Source: Hermetia illucens (taxonomy: Eukaryota > Arthropoda > Insecta > Diptera > Stratiomyidae). Taken from it: DNA of 64,000 bases. The position numbers and the translations under genes were made by a program. This document shows, in pieces, positions 24,632 to 37,400 of the stretch. The notes under the pieces are model-generated. The model made no database searches, was not told the DNA's origin, and was given only the letters and a program-made list of their open reading frames with translations. The stretch spans positions 41,591,017-41,655,016 of the forward strand of contig NC_051849.1 in assembly GCF_905115235.1 (NCBI RefSeq). Direction: 5' to 3'. Numbering within the stretch: position 1 is the stretch's first letter; each line of letters starts with the position of its first letter.

Positions 24632-24930
24632 TTAATAATAATAATCGTTGGCACAACAGTCCAATTGGATCAGGGCCTTGAAGTGTGTTGGAGCACTTCA
24701 TTCAAGACCGTAACGATACACTACAGTGCACTGTAGGAGGCAATGTGGTCAGCATTGCGCTCGCCCGAAATTATTACACTGATTTAACTCAGGTACTCAG
24801 TCACAGCTGAGTCGACTGGTATACGACGTCAAATCACGATACAAATTCCACTGCCTCCAGTGAGATTTGAACCGCGACCTTCTGTACGACAGCCTTGTGC
24901 TCTAACCACTCAGCTATCCGGACACAGGGT
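24632..24930 (-). repeat. tRNA-derived SINE, copy 3, nearly complete
   Basis: The (TAA)n tail side is at 24632 and the tRNA-like head at the right end. On the minus strand box A reads TAGCTGAGTGGTTAGAGC and box B GGTTCAAATCTC. It is close to copy 5 at 35234. Confidence 0.88.
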
Positions 24931-25244
24931 GACAAAACCTGCTCCTATATAAGCTAACCATCCATGTATAGCGCAATTCAATATATCGAACATTTTAAAG
25001 CGATTTGACGTCGTTTTCCCGCGTAACGATGTAGAATATGGCATTGCTTATGTCCAAAAACAAATATCACGCGTTTTTCATTCTACAATTTCGTGCTGAA
25101 AGATCATTCATCAATGCTTCTCCTGGACGTTATCAAACATTTGAAAGAAAGTTGTCCCAGCAATTATATCTCGGTGCAATCATAGGAGGACTGTTCTTTA
25201 GATGTGTACAGCCAGGTCTCGTCCTGCTGCAAGAAATATAAGAA

Positions 25245-25830
25245 AATCAAGCTTAATAGAATCCGATGAACATAATTTGCAGGTGCCAGTGAAGCTCTGC
25301 AATCCTGATGGCGGATGCCCTCAACGTACTCATACACGTTCTTTCTCCCACCATTTTAAATACGTTGTGTCGTGCAGTGCTGTCAGACTCCATAAGCCTG
25401 GATGTCCGAGAAAGAAGCTCTACACATCTTATACGAAGTATCTCAGAAACTCTGGGCATTCCTTACGAATCAAAGATGGCCCGATTAGTCGGTGTGGGAA
25501 TATTCTCGGATACGCAAAGCTTAGTCGGGTCGAAAGGTTTTCCTGCATTCGCTAGTGTATTCCAAGTGGGGTACTGGCGATACTGAAGGCCTGTCAATGG
25601 CATGACCCAAACCCCAAGTGCAACGTAGTCATTTCAACCGACCGCCAGGCGACCATTGAGGCGCTATACTCAGTGACGACATATTCCAAGCTGGTTACAC
25701 GTTCAAATTCACCTTCTCTGGGTACTCGGTCATAGGAACATAGAAAGGAACAAGCAGGCTGGCAGGCGGGCCAGACGAGACCCGATCGCGAGTGCTTTTG
25801 GATCAGACGCACGCAAATGCATACATGCAA
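25245..25830 (+). mobile_element. LINE F4-type fragment: RT C-terminal part and RNase H
   Basis: 25245-25470 has the 'ADALNVL.H' block typical of the region after the RT in RNase H-bearing LINEs and matches 42720-42960. 25600-25830 has RNase H-like remnants. Several frames; dead. Confidence 0.55.
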
Positions 25831-26205
25831 CAATTATTAGGGGACCTCAAAAAGACCTCCCACCCTCAAGAGGGTGAAAGAGTTGCTATCATTTGTAAAA
25901 GCTACGAGCTAGCTCTGAAAATATAAGCGGGCTACATTTTGCCCTCCTTGCGCTTGGTCGTAGGAGTTTATCGCATCAAAATGATGTACTGCAATGCTAA
26001 TTAGGCTCCTCGGACTGGCCACTGATATCCATCTATTATTCTTCAAGATTCGAGTAGTAATTCCATCAATACTACAAGGACGTATTTTCAACGCGCCCCG
26101 CAGTACTCATCTGGGCGCATCACGAATGAAGGAATTAGCACACTAAACGTGTTTTGTCTGCCCTAAACAACAAAGATAAAACACTCAACCACAACCGCGT
26201 AGATG
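25831..26205. other. Intergenic stretch, no gene seen
   Basis: No feature recognised. Confidence 0.3.
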
Positions 26206-26323
26206 TAATAATAATAATCATTGGCACAACAATCCATGTTGGATCAAGGCCTTGAAGTGTGTTAGAGCACTTCATTCAAGACCGTGACGGTACACTAGGA
26301 GGCAATGTGGTCAGCATTGCGCT
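26206..26323 (-). repeat. tRNA-derived SINE, copy 4, head missing
   Basis: It has the (AAT)n tail, the 'CATTCAAGACCGTGACGGTA' block and the GCAATGTGGTCAGCATTGCG block; it ends before the tRNA-like head, so it is 5'-truncated. Confidence 0.8.
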
Positions 26324-27146
26324 CGTAGATGTACAGCGGGTTTTAAAAGTCCAACCCAAATAACACTACATTGCCGAAAGTTTTGCCATTACATTGCAGT
26401 ATGTATCAGGTCGATGATCGAGTTTAACCCTCCACCTTGGAAGGCGGATGTACATCGAGCGTTTGCCAGCTCCGCAAAGATTTACAGTAGGATTTGGCCG
26501 ATGGTGTTTGCCACTTGTTTTCCCTACACCTTTAAAGAAGAAACCTCCAACGAGCAACACGAAACTGGCTACCATCCCACATATTGTGCCAGCTGTAGAT
26601 ATGAAAACGGGCTTCCAGGAATACCATTATTTTCTGTATGCCAGATGCCCATGTTGCAGCGTTTCTTCCAGCTAAGTAGCGCTACCTTAAATTCATGCCT
26701 ATAAAATTGTGATTTGCGATTTTCTATTTCACTGAGCCCCTGATCTCACTCTGGGTTGAACGAATTCATCAATAGACAAAATTGTTGTATTTCATCAAGT
26801 GAACATCTCTGAGAGATCTCAATCTACGAAATTTCATTATTTCCATAAAAATTAACTTTTTGGCCGCACAGCTTTAGTGATATAGGTCACTTAGTCATGG
26901 TCAATGGTGAATGATATCGGGACATGTTATGATCGTACTTATGAGAAGAGGATAGCCTGGACGACACGTGTTTTCAAGAAGATGATATATTGCCACACAG
27001 CCACTCAAACAATGATTTACTGAATTATGAAATCGCATCACCTTCAGAAAGGGGCTTGTGCATTGGCTGCCTCCCTTTTGCAATTTGACACTTCTCGACG
27101 GAAGGAAAAGCCTTTGGGGAAATGTAAAGTCATTGGCCAATATTTA
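26324..27146. other. Intergenic stretch, no gene seen
   Basis: The minus strand of 26366-26690 has an open frame with a hydrophobic start (MVASFVLLVGGFFF), but no known family. It could be an old processed pseudogene or chance. Confidence 0.3.
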
Positions 27147-28060
27147 ACCCATACGGATTAAGTGACCCGCCCACCGCAGCTTATTAAGCCCGATTTTATT
27201 CACGACCAGACGATCATAATATCGTTCACAAATATCATCACTATATAGGCTACGTAATCGTAACAATTCTTTGGAGCCAACAGCCGTGTGCGGATTTCGA
27301 TTATGATTTTCAACACTAGATAGGAGAAATTGCCACCAGGCACCATATACCACCATCTTCTTTTTCTTCAACCTTTGTCCCGTTCACAAGCGGGGTGGCC
27401 CGTCGTGATCGGTTTCGCCATTTGGTTCTATCAAATGCGTGATGTGGATTCAATCACGAGGCCTTTAAATCACCATCGAGCGTATCAACAACTATTGTTT
27501 CTGCCTGCCTTTTGACAGCTTACTATCGAGTTCGATGTTCACACCAATATTGGCAAGTGAATTGACGTTAGCGCGAATTACGTGACCATACCATCGAAGA
27601 CGCATCTCTCGCAATTTTTCCATGATCGGTGCAACCCCATATCGACCGCGGATATTCTCATCTCGGATGTGATTAAAACGTGTCACGCCACTAGTCCAAC
27701 GCAACTTCTTCATCTCCATTACCGCAAGACGCCGTTTATTGCCTTTTATAGACGGCCAACACTCAGAACCATAGAGAGCGACAGGACGGACGACATTGTG
27801 GTAAATTTTAGATTTGAGACGTTCGACGTACCACCACCAAACCTCGCACCGCCTACTCGATCTGGATGAAGACAATTTGTACACCTCGAGAAGTTCTTCT
27901 CATTATGTCGTCAGCATAGGCCTTGAAAAGGATGGTGCTTCTTGCATTTACATCAGCATTACAAATCACTTTTACCAAGGCCAGGTCAAAAAGTAGGCAT
28001 GATAGGCATCCCCGTGTCTTAGACCGTTGTTGATGGTAAATGATCCTATCGACGACACAA
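27147..28060 (-). mobile_element. LINE F1 copy interrupted by a LINE F2 insertion
   Basis: On the minus strand 28060-27890 gives the F1 RT core ('INNGLR.GDA' and 'AYADD' in broken frame), and 27290-27147 gives the F1 C-terminal part ('[13 protein letters not shown]'). Between them, 27882-27355 is a different RTE-like family (F2) ending in an A/G-rich tail. Both families run in the same direction. This is best read as a 5'-truncated F2 landing in an older F1 copy; the piece at 27275-27350 is unassigned. Confidence 0.7.
27355..27882 (-). mobile_element. LINE F2 (RTE-like), C-terminal fragment
   Basis: A 130-codon open block (27884-27492, minus) reads 'SKIYHNVVRPVALYGSECWP', 'LRWTSGVTRF' and 'RLRWYGHVIRA', the conserved C-terminal part of a widespread insect RTE-type family. 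It is followed by 'RSRRATP' and an AAGAAAAAGAAGAT tail. It is nested in F1. Confidence 0.8.
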
Positions 28061-28341
28061 CAATTTTCCCAGCGACTGTCGCAGAGAAAAAATCTGATCC
28101 TGATGCAATACCTTTGCCTCTTCTAAACAGCAGACATCCAACATCGTGCTCCCTCGATGACGATCTGGTACTGAGAAGTCTCAACAATTTCAATTTTGTC
28201 ATTTAGAATCTGGGCTGGCTGGTTTGTTCACCAGATTTCCCAAATCCTATCAAAAATGTCTAGCGGAATCATGTTCTGCGAAATTTACGCTGGTGGACCA
28301 GTTACAATAATAAAAGAACGTCTGTAGTTAGGAAATTCACG

Positions 28342-28347
28342 TTTATT
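28342..28347 (-). terminator. Poly(A) signal AATAAA for importin-11
   Basis: AATAAA on the minus strand, about 120 bases past the stop codon at 28469. Confidence 0.6.
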
Positions 28348-28468
28348 AGAGCATATTTACATTGCTGTTGTTCAACGTAAGAAAAGTTATAATAAATTAA
28401 TATTCTTATCCATTTAATAACAGGATAGAAAAAAACATCTCAAAACAATATTTTAAAAAGTCTTTATA

Positions 28469-31400
28469 TTATATATACTCTGTTTGAGGGATTTCTATGT
28501 ATAAATCTATAAACTCACTCAAATTTCTCAATATGGCGGTATCTATCGTTAACATCAGCGACTTGAATTTCTCTTCTCCAACATTGGTACGAATGTGTCT
28601 CAACTGCAACGGAAAAGATTAACTGCTGAAACCACCCTCGCAAATATAACTATTACCTGAGACTGCAAATACTCCACAAGAACAATTCGATGCACCGGGT
28701 CGTTCATGCATAGTTGCCTGCATCGCTTGCTATGATGCGTTTTATAGTCAATGTCATCAATCAGTGCCGTGTGCGTATCTTCATCATAAAGCAACGCGCT
28801 GCAACATAAGAAAGCATCAAAAGACTGGGTTAAATATGGTGGAAATAGCATCGTACTCGGTTAAAACTCCATCTAAATCTTCCCGCATTATATCTTTGAG
28901 GCATTCGGCAATATCTTGGAGAATGCTTGCGAACCTCATTTGCACAATAGGGCTGTCCACGGTAATAATTGATGCTAACGCTAAGCCTATAAATTTAAAA
29001 AAGTTACACTAAGAGACAAATAAATGGATGAGATGGCATACTTAAAAGTTTCCGTTTCTCGGTTTGCGATACCAAAGGCATTTTCAGCAGCCAAATATCT
29101 AAGATCCTTTCCAAAGCATTAGGCACGTCAACATCTTGCAAAGCTTCGACAAAAACGGCTTGACTCGAAATTAAAACTCGCGCAATTACCGCCAAATACA
29201 TTGTCATGACCATTGGATAATGTTTATCATCGCAAATTTCTCTGAAATATAAAATTATCACTTGCTACGGATAAAAGAATTGTCTCTGCTATACGAACTT
29301 GAAAATGCGGGGTAAAACCGGTCTGAGCAATTCTAATGAAATTGCAACATCTGCTCTTAGGCAGGTTTCGAACAATTTCAAAATCATTACGATCCCTTCG
29401 GGCCTTAAATCGCTCAGTAGGTATGCACAAGTCGAAACAATATTTCTTCCATAGCGGCGTAAATACACATCTGGACTTAAAACTACATAAGCTTCCATAA
29501 TGTTGAGTACAATTCGGAGGTTTTCAGATGAAATTTCTTCAAATAAAACATGAATGAAAGGGTGCAAAAGGAGAAGGACAAAAGAATCTCACAACGCATC
29601 CGCAATTACTTACCTATTATTGGAAGTAAATTTTCACTTAAATTAAATAGTTCTGGGCAAAGTACGGTGCTGTTTTCCAAAACAGCAAGCCACAATTCCA
29701 GGCCTTCCTCAATCAGGTATATATGACAGCTCTCTTTCACATTTGTACTGATCGCAATCACGGGGTATAGGAACGGCGCTAAGTTTGAAGGAATTTCACA
29801 CAACGCTTTAACTATTTGATGCTAATTTTGAGGGAAAAAGTAAAAATATGACGTTTTCGACAGATTTCGTGGAAGAATACAACCCACCAATGTTGATATT
29901 ATAGCGCATCGCAGCATATTATGATCCGTGCTCTCTTTCCATAGCAAAGGCAGATATACGATCAAGTTGTCTGCTTGAGACGAGATGTTATCACTCATTT
30001 TGTCGATCACAAAAGACATTGTATTTAAAATATTCATCTAGGATTAACAGAGACAATTTTCAGTGAATGAGATTACAAAGGACCTGTTATTACCTTTGTT
30101 TCGCATTCCTTCGCTTCCTTCAATAAAATGAAAAGGGCCGAAAAAGATGGTTCGAGATACGGTAGGAAAGATTGAGGTTCAAATTCGAAGTCGTCCAAAG
30201 TAGCCATAAGAGTTCTGTTTAAATTTTATAAGGACTGAATATGCAACAGCTGCTCATTTGATTTTTATAGTATCACTTACTTGGACGCTTCTAAGCGTAC
30301 AGCCATATTTTCATTTTGGCGCAGTAGATCCAAACACAGTTCGTAGACTTTTGGGCGTAAATCTCGTAGCAGCTTTACCCCTGACCACTTACCTGCAAGG
30401 CACAATGAAGGGATAAGTATTTTAATTAAAGAAACAACATGAGAAAATGTTACCTATCAGCCATATTCCTCTCCTACGAATGATCCGGAAGTTATCCGTT
30501 TTTATGCTAGCTTCTTGAATTAGTTGATTCGTAAACCAAGCATCGAAATCAACCTGCAAAAAATACGAATTCATATGATAAATATAAACCATATGGAAGC
30601 ATTTGAACCCTCAATCTATAAACTAGCGAAAATGTAGAGTAAAACATGTTGAGAAGTGAAGCGTTTCGTTTAATAACCCTACACAATAATATTCCCGGTA
30701 AGTATTTCACATTACTATTTCGTATATATGATGTTCCCTCTCCTCCACCCTTCTAAAAAAAATCGTGCCACTAACTTCATGCTGACTAGGATGCTCGAAA
30801 CATCATTTTAATAAATAATGAACCTTCCATGCAAGGGACGAAAATAAATAAAAGATCCCATATAAGATGTTAACCCAATATTCTCACATGTAACGTACAG
30901 ACAATCACGATTTTTAGGAACGAGCATAATTAAAAGTTTGTCTACCACACGTTTTTTTACAGCCGATAGTCGTCATCGGCACTCGACAGTCGTCTTGGAC
31001 ACTAGTATTAGAAAATATTACGTAGACCAACGCCATACATTTATCAATCAGCAGCCTACCTTCATTACCAAATGACAACATTAGGAATCAATTACTTAAA
31101 GCCAAGAATCTGCATCCCCATATCCACAACCACCCGAAATTATTTTTTAACACAAAGCCAGTCCGAAGCCAGCTCAAGGCCAGCCAAAAAAACATGCAAA
31201 TATAACAATGATAGATTCGCATACAATACTCCGCGGCGCCAGCAGCGAAGAACGGTGATAGGCTGCTTGTTATGTTAAGGTTCGGGTAAACAACTCATCC
31301 CCCAAAGAAAGTAGTTACGGAGCCAACTGAGAAAAAATAAGAAACGTCGAAGAATCGTGGAACCAAGTTAAAGACACGATCCACAAAGCAGCTGACGCAA

Positions 31401-34400
31401 TCGTCGTGGTTACCAAGTCTGGTAGGCGGTTCCTCAACCGAGATACCTGACTTTGGAATGACGATGTCTAAATGAAGATCCGTGAATAGAAATGTCTCTA
31501 CCATAAGCAACCGGAGCGGTCCATTACAAAAATAAATTGGACACTCGGAATGGTTAGAGAGATCTGTACCGACTTGTCAAAAGCCGACACCAACAAAGAG
31601 AGGACATCGAACAATTCCGTTGCGTTAATGATAAGACCAGTATTTTGTTTACCGACCGACGAGCCGCGACGGATAGATGTCTTCCCCATTACATATGGTA
31701 CCTAAACCTAATGGCGAATGGCGCCCCTGTGGGGATTACAGAAGGCTAAATGCACATTCCAATTCCACTCATCCACGACTTTGCGCATCACCTCGCGAAT
31801 TGCCGCATCTTTTCGACCTTGGACTTAGCCAAGGCTTACCAGCAAATCCCAGTAGCTCCTGAAGACATTCCAAAGACGGCAATATGCACACCCTTTGGAC
31901 TCTTCGAGTTCACCCGAATGACTTTCGGATTGTGCAATGCGGCGCAAACCTTTCAAAGGTTCATTCACTCAGTCCTGCGAAACCTCGATTTCTGTTTCGT
32001 CTATTTGGATGATGTTTTGGTCGCTTCTTCCACTGAGTCTGAGCACTTAGCCCATCTCGAGTGCATTTTTCAACGTCTCCTTGAGGCCGGTTTAGCCCTA
32101 AACGTTGAGAAATGCAAATTCCTTCAAAAACAGGTGAGATCCCTCGGCCACTCCATTTCCCCTGAAGGAATACAGCCCGACCCAGACAAGATGCAAGAAA
32201 TTACAAGCTTCCCGCGTCCGAAGACAGTGGGAGTTGAGGAGGTTCTTGGGCATGCTAAACTTCTACCGTCGTTTCCTGCCCAAGGCCGCTCATCACCAGT
32301 CCGTTTTGAACGCGTACTTGTCTGGCCCCAAAACAAAAGACACACGAGAGATTGTGTGGTCTGAAGAGGCTGTCTGCGCGTTCGATAAATCCCGACAGCA
32401 ACTGGCTGATGCTACACCTTTGGCATTTCCTCTGCAAGATGCACCCCTAGCCGTTTTTGTTGATGCCTCTGACATCGCAGTAGGTGCTGCCCTTCACCAA
32501 AAGGTGGATCAAGTTTGGCAGCCGTTGAGCTTCTTCTCGAAACAGTTGAATCCCGCTCAACGGAACTACAGTACCTACGATCGCGAACTGCTCGCCACGT
32601 ACTTGAGCATCAAATACTTCCGTTTCTCCCTAGAAGGCAGGCCGTTCACAGTGTTCACGGACCATAAGCCTCTCACGTATGCTTTGAAACAAAAACCCGA
32701 CAAAGCGTCCCCTCGTCAGCTTCGACACCTGAGCTTCATAAGCCAGTTTACGTCAGACATCCAGCACGTGTCCGGCAAGGACAACATAGTTGCTGACGCT
32801 TTGTCTCGTGTCTCCGAGGTTAACATCCCCGCCTCACTCGATTTCTCGGCTATTGCCAAGGCGCAGGAGGATGACGCAGCACTTCAGAGCCTCAAATCCA
32901 ACCCCAAATATAAATTTCGGGAGTTGCCCATCTTCGGCTCAAGCCTCTTGCTCTGCTGCGAAGATTCGGAAAAGGGACCTCGGCCATACATTCCGCCCAT
33001 ATTTCGCAAGGAAGTGTTCCACGCAGTTCACGACTTGGCGCATCCCGGCATCAGGACAACAAATCGGTTAGTCACCGGAAAATACTCCTGGCCCTCCATG
33101 AACAAGGATATCAATTCCTGGGCCAGAGAGTGCATCGCATGCCAGAAGTGTAAAGTCTCCAGGCATGTAAGGAAAGAATTGGGCTCATTCCCCCGCACTA
33201 CCAAACGTTTCCACACGATACACCTCGACATAATAAGGCCTTTGCGAGACTCGCACGGTTACAAATATTGCCTCACAATCATCGACAGGTTCACGCGGTG
33301 GCCTGAAGCAATACCTCAGAAAGACATTACGGCGCAATCTTGTGCCGAAGCCCTCTACCGAGAGTGGATACCACGCTTTGGCGTCCCTGCAGTGGTCATC
33401 ACTGACCAGGGAATGCAATTTGAATCCACCCTTTTCTCGGAGTTAGGCAAACTCCTGGGTTTTAAACGCCAGCGGACTACTGCATACCACCCGCAATCCA
33501 ATGGGATGCTAGAACGTTGGCACCGGACGCTGAAAGCCGCCGCCGTCCTACTCGGCCTACGTACAACTCGCCGAGAGGAATTTGCTGCCAGCCCCGCGGA
33601 GCTGGTATACGGGGAGAACCCAAGACTCCCAAGCGATCCGGTTTTCGACAAGAGATCGGGTCTCACGGAGTCGGGGTTGGTGCGTCTGCTGAGGGACAAT
33701 CTCCGACGCATCAAAGCGTCACCACCCACTCGACACTCGCCCACACCTGCCTGTTCGCCCAAGGAACTGGACACATGCACGCACGTTCTGGTCAGGACGG
33801 ATGCCGTCCGGAAGCCGCTGCAGCCTCCATTTGAGGGCCCGTACCGCGTTCTCGAGCGTGGAGAACATTTCTTCCAGCTCGAGATCGGTGGACACAAAAA
33901 GGCGGTCTCTTTGTCCAGACTGAAACCCGTGTGCGCCCCGAAGCAGCGTCGTGTCCGCTTTGTGGATTAACGGGGAACGGAGTTCCGGGATCGGTCGCCG
34001 AAACCCCCTAGGTTTCGTCTGGGGGCGGAGTGATGTGGCGCGGCAGAATCCGCAGCATTCGAAATTTATTTCGAATGTTGCGGATGCGGACGGGTAGATG
34101 GCGCGGAACTCTCCACTCACTTTAGAACTCGCCACGGGAGTGGAGAATTAGCGGTGAGAAAGTGCCGTTGGTTGGGACGGAAAGGACCGCATGGAAATAA
34201 GCCGCTCTTCTGTCTCCAACCACGGCGGGAAACACTCGTGTAATTGTTTTATCTCGATTCGCTACAATTAGTGCATTGTTGAAGTGCATAAAACTATAAC
34301 TAGATTTTGTTTAAAATATGTATAATTGTTTATAAAAATTATCCACGAATAAAAAACGCCTGCTCGAGGTGAAAATTCATTTTAGTTAGAGAAAATAACG

Positions 34401-37400
34401 TTTACTTTGCAAATGATGAGGAAGAATGGAATGGGTAAACTGCGATAGATTTCACAATTACTATTTAAACTAAATGGTCTTCAGCACCTAGTACCGGAAA
34501 ACGCGTGCGCTGGGTTAAATTGTTCTAACACGATTCAAAAAGTAAAATGCGAAGTGTGACAGGCACATTAAAACCGCTTGATGACACTGTCGCTGTTCAT
34601 CAAGAGAGTGCCCTCTCACCACTCCTGTTTGAATAGGGTTAGACGTCCAGCGCCCTATATACGGCTTTATGCAGATGATGTTTTCCTAGCATCTTATAAC
34701 AAAGGTGTTCTCGAACAACTTGTTCAAAAATGGAATGATCGCTTCATACAACACCGTTTTAGATTGAATCTGAATAAAACCGAAATTTTGGCGACCGATC
34801 AGTGACCTGACCAGATCTGAGCGATTTAAATATCTTTTCTTTCTTTTTTCCACATATTCTCTCAACCTCTCCCCCTCATGGGATATGGGTAAAAGGAGGG
34901 GAGGCGGAGGGCGGTCATGGCCACCACGAGTTTTCAAGAAGGTTGACAAAAGACGACCTCCCCTTTCTTCCTTCCATAAACTTTCCTAACCTCAAAAAAT
35001 GGCTTGAAGGTAAAATTGTTGGGAACGAGGAAATCAACATCGCAGTAAATGCATATGTTGAGGAACTTAATGATCCACGCTATAAAAATACTGCGCCGTT
35101 ATGTAAAGTCTTCGTGGAGGTTACGTTGAGAAATGAAATTGAAAAAAAGGACATGAAAAAAAAAATGTCTTTCTTTATCAGCCTTGACATTTTTCACTCT
35201 GCCTCTCCGCCTTATATAGGAGCAGGTTTTGTGACCCTGTGTCCGGATAGCTGAGTGGTTAGAGCACAAGGCTATCGTACGGAAGGTCGCGGTTCAAATC
35301 TCACTGGAGGCAGTGGAATTTGTATCGTGATTTGACGTCGGATACCAGTCGACTCAGCTGTGAATGAGTACCTGAATCAAATCAGGGTAATAATCTCGGG
35401 CGAGCGCAGTGCTGACCACATTGCCTCCTAGTGTACCGTTACGGTCTTGAATGAAGTGCTCTAACACACTTCAAGGCCCTGATCCCATATGGATTGTTGC
35501 GCCAACGATTATTATTATTATTATTAAAGGAATGTTCCCGTCTCTGTGGGAGGCAAAGACCATTCAGCTCCCTCCTTTTTAAGGTTTCGTGTAAAACAAA
35601 ACCTTATTAAGATCGGTTTACTGTCTGTCTGTCCTTCATACGCATTTTTCTCGGAAGACTGTAGCATTGATTGACACCAAATTTGGTGGAAAGGTGGGAA
35701 CTGTGAACACTCACGCATACAGTGAGTTACATTCTTTTACATCGAATTTAAGGGGGGTGTATTTTTTTTCATCAAATTTAGTCATGCTGGAAAGTTGGAG
35801 AGTTCGAGGAGGCGAAAATAGTGATTTATCTCACGGGGCCCTCCTCAAGAACTGCACAACCTAAAAATCAAGAGGCTGCTACTATATGGTGGCTAGGCTC
35901 CGAAATACCTTCCATACCGATATCCCTTCAAATAAAGTTAATAGTATATTACTATAATTTTCAATAATTGGCTGCAGAACCCCCTTAAGTTCATCCTAGC
36001 ACCACGGAATTCTGCAGTAATGTAGGCTATAATATAGAGTTAAACCCTACCAAGTTTGGTGGAAATCGCTCCATTACTAAGAAAATTGTCACTTCTTTGG
36101 AAATTCAAGTTTTTGAAAGTCATATTTTCATATAATATACGCGTATTTTACGTGTTACGTACTAATGAGACAAATGCCCACCCAAATCTCTATATAAAAG
36201 TCTAGCTTCCGGGGATTTTGATTTACGGAGAGCCCATGCCTGAGGCACCAACTGTCCAATTATGCACCGCCATGCACACCGCTCCCAACCTCGGCCAACA
36301 GATAACACAGTCATTTCGTCCGTATAAACTTGGGCGTGTATTGGCACATTTTCCAGTTCGCTTAGTAGACAGTCGATCAACGTACTCAACAGAATTGACA
36401 AGTGCACACTTCCTTGGCGGCAGCCTTTCATTGCTTCTCTTGTCAGGTATCGATCAACGCGTACAGCTACAGCAAACTCTGCATTGGCATAGCATAGACC
36501 CACTTAATCGAAGTATCATTGACACAATGCTGCCTGCTGGCATCACAAAATTTTTGAAAAGGCACACAATTAAAGGCCTCAATGTCCATGAATACCCCCA
36601 TCGCGTTGTTGCTTGTCAGAGTTATGTTCCCTATCTTTGAAAACAAAGAATGAAGAGCAGAGTCATAGGACTTTCCAAGTTCTATGGATCTGCATAGTCA
36701 TCTTTCCCAGGCTTAAATATGAAGAGTTCCTTAACCTTCTTCTATGTAGGCAGTCACTAAAGTCAATAAAGTGCCCCACACATGCACCGCTAGATAGATG
36801 CCATCAATGCTAGGTGTTTTTAATGATCAAAGGACAGTATAGCAGTTCTCTCTTTTCCAATTGTAACCACTGCTCTTGCAGTGTTCCAATTCCCCTTACC
36901 AAATTTTTGTGTTGAAAGGTTTGAAGAAACCGCCAACTCTCTTCCTAGCACTTCTGTGGCTTACTCTTCCAGATAGTGTATTTACAAGATAGTCTGCGCA
37001 AGCTAAGCTCTCGAGCTCGAAGTCCTTAAAAGGGACACATCCCTTTTAAAGATTCTACACAGTCTCGAAGTCTGTGGGGGTTCACTCGGCGATCGTCTTG
37101 GGATAATGGGTTCTATTATGTGGCATAACTAGACCTATCCACTACCATTTCACCTTTCTCATCGATACGTCTACGGTTGGCTTGTGTGCCAACGAAGTTC
37201 TTCGTTCGGAATTGCTTTAGGCCAGCATATTTCGATGACGCGACGCAGACAAGTGTTGATGAATGCTTGCAGCTTTCGAGTAATAATGGTGGACATTTTT
37301 TAAGTCCCACTCCTAGCAACACAGAAACAACGTTAGCACGGAAAAACTTCAACTGGATATTGAAGCATCTGCATTGGATACATGAACTAGACCTTCACCG

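Noticed and set aside
32124-34135. Several open frames on the minus strand across the LTR fossil
   Set aside because: They are shadows of the plus-strand pol region and match no family.
35234-35310. tRNA-like sequence with good box A and box B
   Set aside because: The 3' half does not fold into a cloverleaf and the sequence continues into a body and (ATT)n tail found at five other sites, so it is a SINE head, not a tRNA gene.
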